Origin: Arthrobacter sp. StoSoilB5
GTDB lineage: Bacteria > Actinomycetota > Actinomycetes > Actinomycetales > Micrococcaceae
Assembly: GCF_019977235.1 (NCBI RefSeq)
Contig: NZ_AP024646.1
Coordinates: forward strand, 248,001-312,000
Length of the DNA stretch: 64,000 bases
Direction: 5' to 3'
Positions within the stretch are counted from its first letter, which is position 1, and every line of letters begins with the position of its first letter. Under the pieces are notes generated by a model. That model saw only the letters and a program-made list of their open reading frames with translations. It ran no database searches and had not been told where the DNA came from. This document shows positions 1-9,459 of the stretch, piece after piece. The position numbers and the translations under genes are program-made.

Positions 1-1
1 C

Positions 2-37
2 TACCCGAAGCGCGAGAAAGCCGGGGTGTCCGCATGA
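2..37 (+). CDS. 3' end of an upstream gene, cut by the window start
   Basis: Frame 2 from the window edge reads eleven codons and ends in TGA at 35-37, overlapping the next ATG (34-36) as ATGA. That arrangement is typical of coupled genes in an operon, so an upstream gene probably ends here. Only the tail YPKREKAGVSA is visible, too short to name. It could be chance read-through, since frame 1 is open as well. Confidence 0.4.
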   Translation, partial: YPKREKAGVSA

Positions 38-1245
38 CCGCCACCGGACTTAACAGCATGAGTCGCGGGGCCGGCGTCGTACGCGAATCCCAAGGCGACG
101 TCGAGGCTACGCTGAAGGCCGCCACAGAACGCTGGAAACCGGACCTGCTGGACCTCAGCCACGCCATCCACGCTGATCCGGAGCTCGGCGGCCAGGAGTT
201 CCGTGCCGTGAAGCGCGTCAGGCGGCTGCTTCGGACAGCCGGGTTCCGCTTCGATAATCGCCAGCCACTCCAGGCCACCGCGTTCAGCGCGAGCTACGGA
301 AGCGGTGAACTGGTGGTGGCCCTCTGTGTTGAGTATGACGCCCTGCCGGACATCGGCCACGCCTGCGGACACAACGTCAATGCTGCCAGTGCCGTGGGGG
401 CGGCGCTGGCCCTGGCGGCGGTGGCCGACGAACTCGGCATCACTGTCAAAGTGCTCGGAACGCCCGCGGAAGAGACCACCGGCGGCAAAGTGAACCTGAT
501 CGAGGAAGGCTTCTTCGAAGACGTCTCACTGGCGATGATGGTCCACGCCGGCGGGGGAGACGTCGTGGGCGGTTCGTCCTTGGCGATGTCCATGTGGGAC
601 GTGTTGTTCGAGGGCAGGCCGGCCCACGCCGCTGCTGCCCCGATGGAAGGGGTCAACGCCCTGGACGCGCTAGTCGTCGCGCAGACCGCCATTGCGCTGG
701 CCAGGCAGCAGCTCCCGACGGCGTCGATCGTTTCGCTGATCGTCACTGAAGGCGGAAGCGCCGTCAACGTCATCCCCGAGCGTGCACGGGCGAGCGTTGA
801 GATGCGGGCTCCGAGCATCGAGAAGCTGCGCATCATCCAGGACAAGGTCCGGCGGTGCCTCGAAGCAGGCGCCCACGCCAGCGGTTGCACCCTGCAAGTC
901 ACGCCAACCGGCAACGACTACGCCGAACTCCGCCAAGACCCGTTCCTGTCCCACGCCTACCGGGCAGCCATGACGGCCATCGGAAGGGACGTTTCCTTCA
1001 ATGCCGAGCCAGTGGCTTCCACGGACATGGGCAACGTCTCCCAGCTGGTGCCGAGCATCCACCCGATCGTCGGCTACGACGTGAGGGGCGCGGCCCATCA
1101 CACGGCCGAGTTCGCCGCCTTTGGCGCTTCGGCCTCCGCGGACAAAGCTGTGCTGGACGCCGCTTTTGGCCTGGCGGCCGCTGCGTCCGCTACCGCCTTG
1201 GATCCGGAGGAACGGAGCCGCCTATTGACCAGGACGAGCGCTTAG
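34..1245 (+). CDS. M20 family metallopeptidase / amidohydrolase
   Basis: A 403-residue M20D-type zinc amidohydrolase, the class that removes acyl or aminobenzoyl groups from amino acids and small peptides in the cytoplasm. Visible motifs are EYDALPDIGHACGHN (about residues 100-114, metal ligands), GTPAEETTGGK (about 142-152, catalytic/metal Glu pair), GRPAHAAAAP (dimerisation lid) and STDMGNVS (about 330) before the last metal-binding His. This resembles the AbgB/p-aminobenzoyl-glutamate hydrolase branch, but the substrate cannot be read. The start at 34 is supported by an ATGA overlap with the preceding partial frame, although the frame stays open to the window edge. Confidence 0.88.
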   Translation: MTATGLNSMSRGAGVVRESQGDVEATLKAATERWKPDLLDLSHAIHADPELGGQEFRAVKRVRRLLRTAGFRFDNRQPLQATAFSASYGSGELVVALCVEYDALPDIGHACGHNVNAASAVGAALALAAVADELGITVKVLGTPAEETTGGKVNLIEEGFFEDVSLAMMVHAGGGDVVGGSSLAMSMWDVLFEGRPAHAAAAPMEGVNALDALVVAQTAIALARQQLPTASIVSLIVTEGGSAVNVIPERARASVEMRAPSIEKLRIIQDKVRRCLEAGAHASGCTLQVTPTGNDYAELRQDPFLSHAYRAAMTAIGRDVSFNAEPVASTDMGNVSQLVPSIHPIVGYDVRGAAHHTAEFAAFGASASADKAVLDAAFGLAAAASATALDPEERSRLLTRTSA

Positions 1246-1335
1246 CATGTGCCAACTGCAGTGCGGCTGGCCCCCGCCGCGCTGCGGGCGGACAATGGAG
1301 TCAGCACGCAGGCGCGTGTATTTGTAGGGAGGGCC

Positions 1336-2733
1336 ATGGAACGGGCAAAGCCGGTTCGTCCTCCCGCCAGCCGGACCACGGCTGTGCCGGGAGCTTCGGC
1401 TGTGCGGCTGGAACCGGCTGTGCGGCGGGATCCAGCGATCGACCTTGTCCGTTTCATCTGCCTGCTCCTGGTGGTCGCGGCCCACTGCATGATGGTCAGC
1501 CCCGTTCTGCACAGGGATGGGAAAGTCACCACGGAAAACACGCTCATGGAGCAAAGTTGGTTCACGCCAGTGGTTTGGGTGCTCATGATCGTCCCGTTGT
1601 TCTTCGTGCTGGGCGGCGTAACCGGGTTGCAGTCGTGGCGACGGTTGAGGGCACGTGGTGGCACCGGCTTTGACTTCGCCCAGCTGAGACTGCTGCGCCT
1701 GGTCCGTCCGGCCATGGCCCTGCTCGGGACCATGTGGGCAGGACTCTGGGTGGCACTGCTCCTCGGCGTGGATCCACAGGTGATCCAATTGATGACCACT
1801 GGCGCCGCGATGCCCCTTTGGTTCCTGGCAGCGTACCTCACAGCCCAGCTCAGCATCCCGTTAATGGCCCGGCTCCACCAACGTGCCCCATTGCCGACCT
1901 TAGGCATACTCGTGGCGCTGATCATTACCGTTGATTCCCTGCGCGGAGCGGTCCCCGTGCTGGCCTTCATCAACATGGTGTTTGTCTGGTGCGCAGTCCA
2001 GCAGCTCGGCTTCCTCATGGCCGACGGCTTTTTTGAGCACCGCAGCAGAACCTGGCTGGTAGGGGCAATCGTAGTCAGTAACGTTCTGCTCGGACTGGTG
2101 ACCGGCGTGGGCGTGTATCCGGGCAACATGGTGGTAAACATCAATCCGCCCAGCCTTTGCCTGCTCCTCCTGGGCATCTCGCAGACTGCAACCCTCCAAC
2201 TCCTGGGCACGGGCATACGGTGGATCGCCTCCGTGCGCTGGATACGGACGATCATTGCCGTGGCGGGCCGCCGCTCCATGACCGTCTACCTCTGGCACCT
2301 TCCGCTGTTGGTAGGTATGTCCGGACTCCTGCTCCTCACCGACTTTCCCAAACCGGCAGCCGGTACAGCGGAATGGTGGTGGGCGCGCATCCCCGTCTTC
2401 TTCGCAGTCATCGGCCTGCTGCTGCCGGTCGTCTTGCTCCTTGGTCGCCTTGAGAACCGTCCGACGGCGGCCAGCCACGCCCGGGGTCCCTCGCGGACCG
2501 CTGTGGTGACTGCCGCCGTCGTGGTCCTTATCCCGGTTGCCGATGCCGCCTTCAATGGCCTGACGCTGGCGCTCCTGGGCGGGGGAGCTGCATGCTTCGC
2601 GCTCGCGGTCCTGCTGCTTGGCAGGGTCCCGACGCCGGTGCTACCGCCGCCGGTACAGGACGGGACACGAAAGCGCGAGGGGAAGCTTTCCACATTGCCA
2701 GCGCACGGTTTACGTGCCAATCTCGAATCATGA
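1336..2733 (+). CDS. Acyltransferase 3 family integral membrane protein
   Basis: A 465-residue polytopic membrane protein of the acyltransferase 3 (OafA/WecH-like) family, which moves acyl groups onto cell-surface or exported molecules. The N-terminal signature DLVRFICLLLVVAAHCMM carries the conserved Arg and His. About ten hydrophobic segments follow, including a TVYLWHLPLL motif near residue 345 and a long hydrophobic C-terminus. The ATG at 1336 was chosen because GGGAGGG lies just upstream; the frame itself opens at 1249. The gene overlaps the next one by ATGA at 2730, implying coupled translation. The acceptor is unknown. Confidence 0.85.
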   Translation: MERAKPVRPPASRTTAVPGASAVRLEPAVRRDPAIDLVRFICLLLVVAAHCMMVSPVLHRDGKVTTENTLMEQSWFTPVVWVLMIVPLFFVLGGVTGLQSWRRLRARGGTGFDFAQLRLLRLVRPAMALLGTMWAGLWVALLLGVDPQVIQLMTTGAAMPLWFLAAYLTAQLSIPLMARLHQRAPLPTLGILVALIITVDSLRGAVPVLAFINMVFVWCAVQQLGFLMADGFFEHRSRTWLVGAIVVSNVLLGLVTGVGVYPGNMVVNINPPSLCLLLLGISQTATLQLLGTGIRWIASVRWIRTIIAVAGRRSMTVYLWHLPLLVGMSGLLLLTDFPKPAAGTAEWWWARIPVFFAVIGLLLPVVLLLGRLENRPTAASHARGPSRTAVVTAAVVVLIPVADAAFNGLTLALLGGGAACFALAVLLLGRVPTPVLPPPVQDGTRKREGKLSTLPAHGLRANLES

Positions 2734-3086
2734 CCGAGCACACCGAATCATTGGCAGACTCCTTCCGCGCTGGCGTCACAACAGTGCGCAACGACAAATT
2801 CCACCGCTATGAACTCCGCGTAGACGGTGAGTTGGCGGTGATTTCCCAATTCATCGATAGGCCCGGTCACATCGATTTCACGCACACAGAAACTAGGTCC
2901 CAGTTCAAGGGCCAGGGATTGGCCAAGGTATTGGCCCACTTTGCCTTGGATGATGTGGTGGCGTCAGGCAAGCGCATCATTCCGCATTGCCCGTACATCG
3001 CCGCGTACCTGCAGAAGCATGAGGGTTATGAGCAGGACGTCGACTGGCCTGCAGAGAAGCCTGTAGGCGAACCGGACAACGAGTAG
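2730..3086 (+). CDS. GNAT-like small N-acetyltransferase (YjdJ/Gtn type)
   Basis: 118 residues of the small GCN5-related acetyltransferase-like family. The core TRSQFKGQGLAKVLAHFALDD contains the acetyl-CoA loop (Q/R-x-x-G-x-G/A type, about residues 55-65), followed by the family-typical PHCPYIAAYLQKH segment. Proteins of this compact class lack the N-terminal half of ordinary GNATs and their substrates are mostly unknown. The ATG at 2730 overlaps the upstream TGA (ATGA), so it is probably co-translated with the acyltransferase. Longer in-frame starts inside the upstream gene are less likely. Confidence 0.82.
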   Translation: MTEHTESLADSFRAGVTTVRNDKFHRYELRVDGELAVISQFIDRPGHIDFTHTETRSQFKGQGLAKVLAHFALDDVVASGKRIIPHCPYIAAYLQKHEGYEQDVDWPAEKPVGEPDNE

Positions 3087-3256
3087 GGTTTCGGGTCCAA
3101 ATCGACGTTTCGAGCGCGGCTGGTTCATGAAGGCTCCCAACTGATTAGTGCACGTTCCTGCCGGATCGTGTCGCGGAAATTTCGAGTTATTTGAGCCCAT
3201 AGTCCTAAGCATCCTGCGATTCAAGTCATCCCGGAATTTGCTGTCACACTGGGCCT

Positions 3257-4834
3257 ATGGGGAGCGATTTTGATACTGGCTCCAGCGGTGGAACCATCAC
3301 CGCTGGACCAGTCAGCGATCAGGAAATCATTGCGACGGTCCGTGGAGGCGACACTGATGCGTTCGACTTGTTGTACCGTCGGCATCTGGCGGCGGCTCAA
3401 TACGTTGCGCGAGCGAATACTGATAACCCGAGCGACGCCGACGACGTCGTAGCCGAGGCATTCGCATCAGTGTTCCAGGCTCTGAGCAGCGGCAAAGGAC
3501 CGCGGGAGTTTTTCCGCGCCTACCTGCTGACAGTGGTCCAGCGGACAGCGCATGCGCGGAACCGGAAAGCAAGGCTCACCCAGTCCGCGCCGGATGATGC
3601 CACCCTGGATTCCGCCGTCGTCGACGCCGATCCCATCTTGAGGGAATTCGAATCCTCAGCTGTGGCGGCGGCGTTCAAGTCGCTTCCCGAGCGTTGGCAA
3701 GCGGTGCTCTGGCACGTCGACATTGAGGGGATGAAACCGGCTGCTGCTGCGCCGTTCATCGGTGTCAGCCCCAATGGAGTGTCGTCTTTGCTGATCCGGG
3801 CAAGGGAGGGACTCCGCCAGGCGTATTTGCAAAACCACGTGGTGCTGGCACCCGATGATGAGTGTTCGGAGTATTCCGGCCAGTTGGGCAAATATGCACG
3901 GAACGCCCTGAAACGGACCTCACGCGAAAAAGTCAGTGCGCATCTGGAGACCTGTTCCAAGTGCACTGCGCTCCTCTTTGAACTTAACCACATCCAGGGT
4001 GCCATGAGGGCGGCTCTCTTCCCCTTGGTGACGGGCATCCTGTTGACTCCAGGCGCAACTGCGGGATTGCTCGCGGCATCGAATCCGTCCGGTGTCACTG
4101 GGCAGAGCGCTGTAACAGTTCGATCCCTCGGCAACGTGTGGAAGGTGGCTGTTGTTGCGGTAATGGCTGCAGGGGTGGCGATTCTTGGTCTGGTTGCATG
4201 GTTCGGGCAGTCCGGTGCGGAAACCAGCAACGCCAACGATGCCCCGGGCACCTCCGCGTCGCCCGGGGAATCCAACCCAACAACGGCTACGGCACAGCCG
4301 CCAGCCCACCCGTCCCCAGCTCCAACGGCGGCGCAGCTCCCGCAACTTTTTACGCCTATCGAGGTTCCGCCGAGTCCTGCATCCACTGAAATCGCACCCA
4401 AACGGGCAGCGGATGTCACGAACTCCGGAACGGTGTCCTCAACCACAGAGGCCACTCCTTCAATGGCTGCCGCATCGCAGACGGTCGATGCTGCCTTTGG
4501 CATGGAATCCGGAGGCGGGGTACCTGAGCGCGATATCAGTGTGGGCTTCTCACTGCTGGGGGACGGGACACCGGGCTCCGGTGAAGCAATCTTCAGCCTG
4601 TCAGAGAATGCCACATTCATCCCGGGGAAGTTCTCCGCGCCGTCCGGCTGGTCGTGCTCAGACCCTGCCGCGGAGAGTCGTCGGATCCGCTGCACCATAG
4701 CCTCGATCGATCCTGCCAGCCTGGCATTCGAATTGGGCGTTTCAATCTCAAATTCGGCCGAAGGAAGCACTCTGAACTACCAGTTTGCCGGCCAACACAT
4801 CATTGCCAAGTCCTTCGCCAACGGCTTCCATTAG
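3257..4834 (+). CDS. ECF sigma factor fused to zinc finger, membrane helix and ectodomain
   Basis: 525 residues. Residues 20-95 look like sigma region 2 (DTDAFDLLYRRH ... DADDVVAEAFASVF) and 135-190 like region 4 (SLPERWQAVLWHVDIEGMKPAAAA ... a helix-turn-helix). Then comes an anti-sigma-type zinc finger HLETCSKC (about 228-235), a weak hydrophobic stretch (250-275) and a clear membrane helix at about 293-315. A Pro/Ser/Thr-rich spacer to about 400 leads to a roughly 110-residue C-terminal domain with a Cys pair (GWSC ... RIRCT) resembling DUF11-like surface modules. Sigma fusions of this layout are known in actinobacteria (ECF52/53-type groups). The LPXTG gene downstream is a probable target. 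No Shine-Dalgarno is obvious; CACACT six bases before ATG would fit a leaderless message. Confidence 0.85.
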   Translation: MGSDFDTGSSGGTITAGPVSDQEIIATVRGGDTDAFDLLYRRHLAAAQYVARANTDNPSDADDVVAEAFASVFQALSSGKGPREFFRAYLLTVVQRTAHARNRKARLTQSAPDDATLDSAVVDADPILREFESSAVAAAFKSLPERWQAVLWHVDIEGMKPAAAAPFIGVSPNGVSSLLIRAREGLRQAYLQNHVVLAPDDECSEYSGQLGKYARNALKRTSREKVSAHLETCSKCTALLFELNHIQGAMRAALFPLVTGILLTPGATAGLLAASNPSGVTGQSAVTVRSLGNVWKVAVVAVMAAGVAILGLVAWFGQSGAETSNANDAPGTSASPGESNPTTATAQPPAHPSPAPTAAQLPQLFTPIEVPPSPASTEIAPKRAADVTNSGTVSSTTEATPSMAAASQTVDAAFGMESGGGVPERDISVGFSLLGDGTPGSGEAIFSLSENATFIPGKFSAPSGWSCSDPAAESRRIRCTIASIDPASLAFELGVSISNSAEGSTLNYQFAGQHIIAKSFANGFH

Positions 4835-5015
4835 CCGCTGAGCGCTGTCTTCGGAACTCCTCGAAGAAATGCCCAAAACTTTTTCGATTTTCTCCGTCAC
4901 GATTCTGACTCAGCCCACACTAAGAGGCTGACAATATCTGTGCGAATCGGCTTCCTTGGAAGCGGAAGCGCCAAGCGCTGTCGCTTCGGAGTCGAGGCTG
5001 GGGCGCTTGGGGACG

Positions 5016-7718
5016 ATGGAAAGACAAGCAACAGCCGTGAAGAATTCCCTCTTGGCCAGAACTTTGGTGATACTTCTCTCCACCCTTACTGCTGCTTCGG
5101 CGGTGGGCGGCCTTCAACTTTCTCCTGCGCAGGCGACGACGCCCTCAGTACCCGCCGCCTCCGATGCTCCCCAGCCGGGCACTGTGGTGTTCTCGGAAGA
5201 TTTTGAGCACGGCAGCCCTAACTCGGCTCTCGGTGCGCAGTCTTACTCCGCGCCCGGGTCAAAGCAGTACGTTGGCAAGGGCGGCCAAGCGTATACAGGT
5301 TCCCCAAGTTGGATCGACGCCGCGAGGTGCAATGGCGTCGTCCTGAGCTACCGGAATTCCACGACGCCCACCTGGGCGCAGTCCGGGACGGTCGCCGCCG
5401 GCAACAACAATCGGTGTGCCGAACTCGCGGATGTCCGCAGCTATCAGTACATGCGCATGCTGGCCTTGGCCATGGGCCAGCAGTTCACCCCTTCTTCCCC
5501 CGCCACCAACCACGTCAACAGCTCTTACACGGAATGCCCCTCCACCAGCTCAAGCGGATCGGTGTGCGACGCCATCCCGTCAGGGCCCACTGATGGGGTG
5601 ATGTTCAAGACTGCCAGCCCGATCCCGGTGACCGCCGGCCACTATTACACTTTTGGCGTCAACACGGCGTACATCAATTGCGGTGCGGCAGCGGGGGATC
5701 CGTCCTATCAGTTCGCCACTGTTGACAACGCTGGGATAGCCACGCCCATGGGGAACCCCCTCAACGGGTGCCAAACCTCGGACGATCCCAATGTTGACTC
5801 ATTCCAGCAACAAGTCACCAGCGATGTCGGCGGAACCCAGGGAACGGTCACCAGGACCGTCAACATCAACTCGATGACGTCCAACACGGCAGTCCTGGCC
5901 ACTGGCAATTCCCTGGGGCTGGAAATGTGGAATAACAATGGCGCCACCAACGGGAACGACGGCGCCTTTGATGATGTGCGCCTGGTTGACGTCACTCCGC
6001 AATTGAAGCAATCCTTCACGCCCTCGTTGGTTGGCCCCGGCGAGATTTCCACCCTCACCCTCACGGTCACCAATTCCAGCGAACTCAACGCGAAGCATGA
6101 CTGGTCAATCAATCAGATGCTTCCGCCAGGACTGGCCGTCGCAGCCGCTCCCAACATCGGTGGAACGTGCGTTCAGGATCCGGGAACCAGCCCGTTCACT
6201 CGCTTGGCAGATGCGGGGAGCCGTAGTCTTTCGATCTCCGGCGGCGACCTCCGTGCAGGCCAGGCCTCGTGCACCGTTATGGTGGATGTTACTGCCGCCG
6301 CGGAGGGCACCTATGCCAGCGCATCCGGGGATATTGCGACCAACTTGAACGCTCCTGCACCGGATTCCCTGGTGGTCCGGGCTCCCCGGATAGCGCTGAG
6401 CAAAGCGCTGACCACCGCGCGAGCTGTGGGCTCCGACCAATTCACTATGGAGATTCGCGCTGGGTCTCCTACCGGGCCCGTGGTTAATGCCACAACAGAA
6501 TCCACTACCGTAGGATCTGTGGCATTCATTGCCGCTGGTACTGGTGTTACGGGGCACACTGTGGCCGACGTGGGCACTACCTACTACCTCACGGAAGCGG
6601 GAGGAATCCCGTCCAATTACCACCAGAGCATCACCTGTACGGATGCCGCTGGCCTGCAGCCCGGCTTGCCTGCTGGCGCTGCGATTGACCGGCCGTTTGC
6701 ACTAACGCCCGTCGCCGGCGCAGACATTGAGTGCATTCTGACTGGCGCCGCTGCTCCCCTTCCTGGCCTCGGGTTTACTCACAACGCTGATGCCACGGCT
6801 GTCCAATCCCCAGCGCAGGTAGGTGATGTGATCCAGTACAGCTTTGCGGCGAAAAACAGTGGCAACGTGGCGTTGACGGACGTTGCCATCAACAACACCC
6901 TGGCCGGGCTCTCGGCGTTGGCATATTCGTGGCCCGGGGTCCCCGGCCAACTGCTACCAGGTCAAACACTGACCGCGGTTGCTGCGTACAGAGTCACCCA
7001 AGCAAACCTCGACGCCGGTCAGGTCGCCAACTCCGCTACACTCGCCGGCGTTGCGGGAACGGGCCGCCTCATGGCCTCCTTGCCCGTGGCTTCAGATACG
7101 CGGTTATCACCGGATGCACGCCTTGAATTCTCGACCACTGCAGATGCCTTTGCAGTGGGCGATCCTGCCCGGGCGGGCGAAGTCATCACGTATAACTTCG
7201 CTGCGAAGAACGTCGGAAACGTCGCCCTTATGGACGTTTCCGTGGAGGATCAAGTGCCGGGAGTCGGGCCACTGGCTTACGTGTGGCCGGGCGTCGCCGG
7301 TGAATTGCTGCCTGGTGAAACGGTGACGGCTTCGGCAACCTACAAGCTCACATGGTGGGACATCAAAGCTGGCAACATCACTAACGCGGCAACAGCTGCG
7401 GCGACGTCTTCGGCGGGTGGGCTGGTAACAACGGATCGTGCCATAACCGCAGTGGCTTTCCCGCGCACGGGGCAGAAGGAGGCCGTAGAGGCTTTCCTGC
7501 GGATAGCTGCGCAACCAGGACAACAGGCCACCCTGAGGCCCAATCCGAAACAGCCAAGCGAGTCGGTTCAGCCAAGCGAGTCGGTGACGAGTGGCAATTC
7601 ATCAGTTGGAACGTTGCCCAACACGGGAGTCACGTTCTCCGTCCTGCCGGTTGCTGTCCTCATCCTTTCCGGTGTCGTCCTCCTCCTGTTCGGGCGTCGA
7701 AAGCTCTCTGTGGATTAG
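5016..7718 (+). CDS. LPXTG-anchored surface protein with DUF11/DUF7507-like repeats
   Basis: About 900 residues. An N-terminal signal peptide (basic start, hydrophobic core, cleavage near SPAQA) leads into a region of about 300 residues beginning VFSEDFEHG, then a DUF11-like domain. Two clear DUF7507-like repeats share AKNxGNVALxDV and LAYxWPGVxGxLLPG. A short duplication PSESVQPSESV precedes the sorting signal: LPNTG, a membrane segment and the tail GRRKLSVD. It is therefore covalently wall-anchored and probably adhesive or structural. No housekeeping sortase is in the window. ATG 5016 fits the signal peptide better than the first in-frame codon at 4956; GTG 5037 is also possible. Confidence 0.85.
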   Translation: MERQATAVKNSLLARTLVILLSTLTAASAVGGLQLSPAQATTPSVPAASDAPQPGTVVFSEDFEHGSPNSALGAQSYSAPGSKQYVGKGGQAYTGSPSWIDAARCNGVVLSYRNSTTPTWAQSGTVAAGNNNRCAELADVRSYQYMRMLALAMGQQFTPSSPATNHVNSSYTECPSTSSSGSVCDAIPSGPTDGVMFKTASPIPVTAGHYYTFGVNTAYINCGAAAGDPSYQFATVDNAGIATPMGNPLNGCQTSDDPNVDSFQQQVTSDVGGTQGTVTRTVNINSMTSNTAVLATGNSLGLEMWNNNGATNGNDGAFDDVRLVDVTPQLKQSFTPSLVGPGEISTLTLTVTNSSELNAKHDWSINQMLPPGLAVAAAPNIGGTCVQDPGTSPFTRLADAGSRSLSISGGDLRAGQASCTVMVDVTAAAEGTYASASGDIATNLNAPAPDSLVVRAPRIALSKALTTARAVGSDQFTMEIRAGSPTGPVVNATTESTTVGSVAFIAAGTGVTGHTVADVGTTYYLTEAGGIPSNYHQSITCTDAAGLQPGLPAGAAIDRPFALTPVAGADIECILTGAAAPLPGLGFTHNADATAVQSPAQVGDVIQYSFAAKNSGNVALTDVAINNTLAGLSALAYSWPGVPGQLLPGQTLTAVAAYRVTQANLDAGQVANSATLAGVAGTGRLMASLPVASDTRLSPDARLEFSTTADAFAVGDPARAGEVITYNFAAKNVGNVALMDVSVEDQVPGVGPLAYVWPGVAGELLPGETVTASATYKLTWWDIKAGNITNAATAAATSSAGGLVTTDRAITAVAFPRTGQKEAVEAFLRIAAQPGQQATLRPNPKQPSESVQPSESVTSGNSSVGTLPNTGVTFSVLPVAVLILSGVVLLLFGRRKLSVD

Positions 7719-7841
7719 CCGCGCCTACGTTGCCACTGCACGGCGTGCCAGAAGAGGAGGGCCGCCGTGAGCAGCACGGCACCGCATTCCCGTGTTCGTC
7801 GATGCCGAAATAGGACACGAAAGTTTGACTAAAAGGCAAGC

Positions 7842-7860
7842 CTAAGTAAGGCTTGCCTTT
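7842..7860. promoter_or_regulatory. DtxR/IdeR-type iron box upstream of desA
   Basis: CTAAGTAAGGCTTGCCTTT agrees with the degenerate DtxR consensus TWAGGTWAGSCTWACCTWA at about 15 of 19 positions. It lies within a larger perfect 12-bp inverted repeat (AAAGGCAAGCCT / AGGCTTGCCTTT, 7832-7860). It sits 36 bp upstream of desA, where iron-loaded repressor would block siderophore synthesis. A TTGACT at 7825-7830 could be the -35 element. Confidence 0.75.
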
Positions 7861-7896
7861 GCTAACTAGCGCCCAACGTAATGGAAGGAAGCTGAC

Positions 7897-9459
7897 GTGA
7901 CGTCACCAAGTGTCGAAGAGCGGATCGCTCAGGAGCAGGACTTTGGGTCCAAGGTGGAGCTGGCCCTCGCTGCCACCAACCAGCTGTTCAACGCACGAAA
8001 TTCGCCCAGCTATGTGGCGCAGGTTCTTCAGGGAGTAAACGCGGTCTCCACCAAAGTCCAGCGAACGGCCCGGCCGTTCACCGGCGTCGGGCATGCAGAA
8101 CTGAGGGCCAAGGTTGGGGCCATCGATCTCGAACGTCCACTGCCGGATACTGCTGCTGCCCTTGAGGAGCTTGACGAGCTCTACCTCAAGGACGCCATCT
8201 ACTTCCACGATGCCCGTTACGCGGCACACTTGAACTGCCCGGTGGTCATTCCCGCGCTGGTTGGTGAAGCCGTGCTCTCGGCCGTGAATTCCTCCATGGA
8301 CACGTGGGACCAGAGTGCCGGCGCCACAATGATCGAGCGGCGCCTCATCGGTTGGACTGCCGAGCGGATCGGTTTTGATACCACCGCCGATGGCGTCTTC
8401 ACATCGGGTGGGAGCCAGTCCAATTTCCAGGCGCTACTGATCGCGCGAAACCACGCTGTCACCAAGCTGCGTGCCACGAATGGCGACGCGCGCCTGCCGC
8501 ACCTCCTTGACCGTCTCCGGATTTTCACATCCGCAGACAGCCACTTCAGCATCCAGAAGTCCGCTTCCATGCTCGGGCTCGGTTTCGACGCCGTGATCTC
8601 CGTGCCCACCGCTGACGACCGCAGCATGGACCCCATGGCGCTCGCGGCTGCTTTGGCGGAAGCGCACGACGCCGGTCTGATACCGATGGCGGTCGTGGCC
8701 ACGGCCGGAACTACCGACTTCGGTTCGGTCGACCCGCTTTCCGAGCTGGCGGCCTTGGTGCGCGCCTATGATTCCTGGCTGCACGTGGACGGTGCCTACG
8801 GTGGGGGTTTGATCGTGTCCGGCCGCCACCGGCACCTCCTGAACGGTATCCACCTTGCCGACTCCGTCACCGTCGACTTCCACAAGACCTTCTTCCAACC
8901 CGTCAGCTCCAGTGCAGTCGTGGTCCGCAACGGCTCCATGATGCACCACGTCACCTACTACGCGGACTACCTGAACCCGGAGAGCGCCGCGAAGGCCAAA
9001 ATTCCCAACCAGGTGGACAAGAGCATTCAGACCACCCGCCGCTTCGACGCCCTCAAGCTGTGGCTCACCCTGCGCATCATGGGCGCCGATGCCATTGGTG
9101 CGCTGTTCGACGAAGCGATCGACCTCGCTGGCAGGGTCGGCGCCCTGCTGTCCGACGACGCTGAGTTTGAGCTCGCTGCCCCACCCCAGCTGAGCACTTT
9201 GGTGTTCCGCTATCGCCCGACCGTTGACGGCGTGGCATTGGACGAGGACGCCGCAGACGTCCTCAACCCTGCCATCCGCGCAGCGATCTTTGCTTCAGGC
9301 GAAGCCGTGGTTGCCGGTACCAAGGTGGCTGGCCGCCACTACCTCAAATTCACCCTCCTCAACGCCGAGGCCTCCCTGAGGGATATCCAGGAAATCATCG
9401 AACTTATCCGCCGGACAGGCGCAAGCCTGCTTTCGGCCACCACGGAGGCTGCAGCGTGA
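7897..9459 (+). CDS. desA: Lysine decarboxylase of desferrioxamine synthesis (DesA-like)
   Basis: A 520-residue pyridoxal-phosphate decarboxylase of the group II (DDC/glutamate decarboxylase) fold, expected to make cadaverine from lysine as the first step of desferrioxamine synthesis. Visible features are the cofactor-contacting TSGGSQSNFQA (about 168-178), the HVDGAYGG Asp region (about 297-304) and the Schiff-base lysine in DFHKTFFQP (about 329-337). GTG 7897 follows GGAAGGAAG at ideal spacing. It is first of four overlapping genes (GTGA overlap with the hydroxylase) and lies behind an iron box, which fixes its role better than sequence alone. Confidence 0.92.
   Translation: MTSPSVEERIAQEQDFGSKVELALAATNQLFNARNSPSYVAQVLQGVNAVSTKVQRTARPFTGVGHAELRAKVGAIDLERPLPDTAAALEELDELYLKDAIYFHDARYAAHLNCPVVIPALVGEAVLSAVNSSMDTWDQSAGATMIERRLIGWTAERIGFDTTADGVFTSGGSQSNFQALLIARNHAVTKLRATNGDARLPHLLDRLRIFTSADSHFSIQKSASMLGLGFDAVISVPTADDRSMDPMALAAALAEAHDAGLIPMAVVATAGTTDFGSVDPLSELAALVRAYDSWLHVDGAYGGGLIVSGRHRHLLNGIHLADSVTVDFHKTFFQPVSSSAVVVRNGSMMHHVTYYADYLNPESAAKAKIPNQVDKSIQTTRRFDALKLWLTLRIMGADAIGALFDEAIDLAGRVGALLSDDAEFELAAPPQLSTLVFRYRPTVDGVALDEDAADVLNPAIRAAIFASGEAVVAGTKVAGRHYLKFTLLNAEASLRDIQEIIELIRRTGASLLSATTEAAA

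Noticed and set aside
4850..4955. GGAACT (4852-4857) as an ECF -35 element before the LPXTG gene
   Set aside because: No matching -10 at a normal distance was found, and no similar pair is clear before the sigma gene, so I could not define a shared promoter.
7715..7800. Minus-strand frame ending GAVLLTAALLFWHAVQWQRRRG, like a membrane anchor
   Set aside because: No start, no extension upstream and only about 25 residues; it may be a remnant but cannot be separated from chance.
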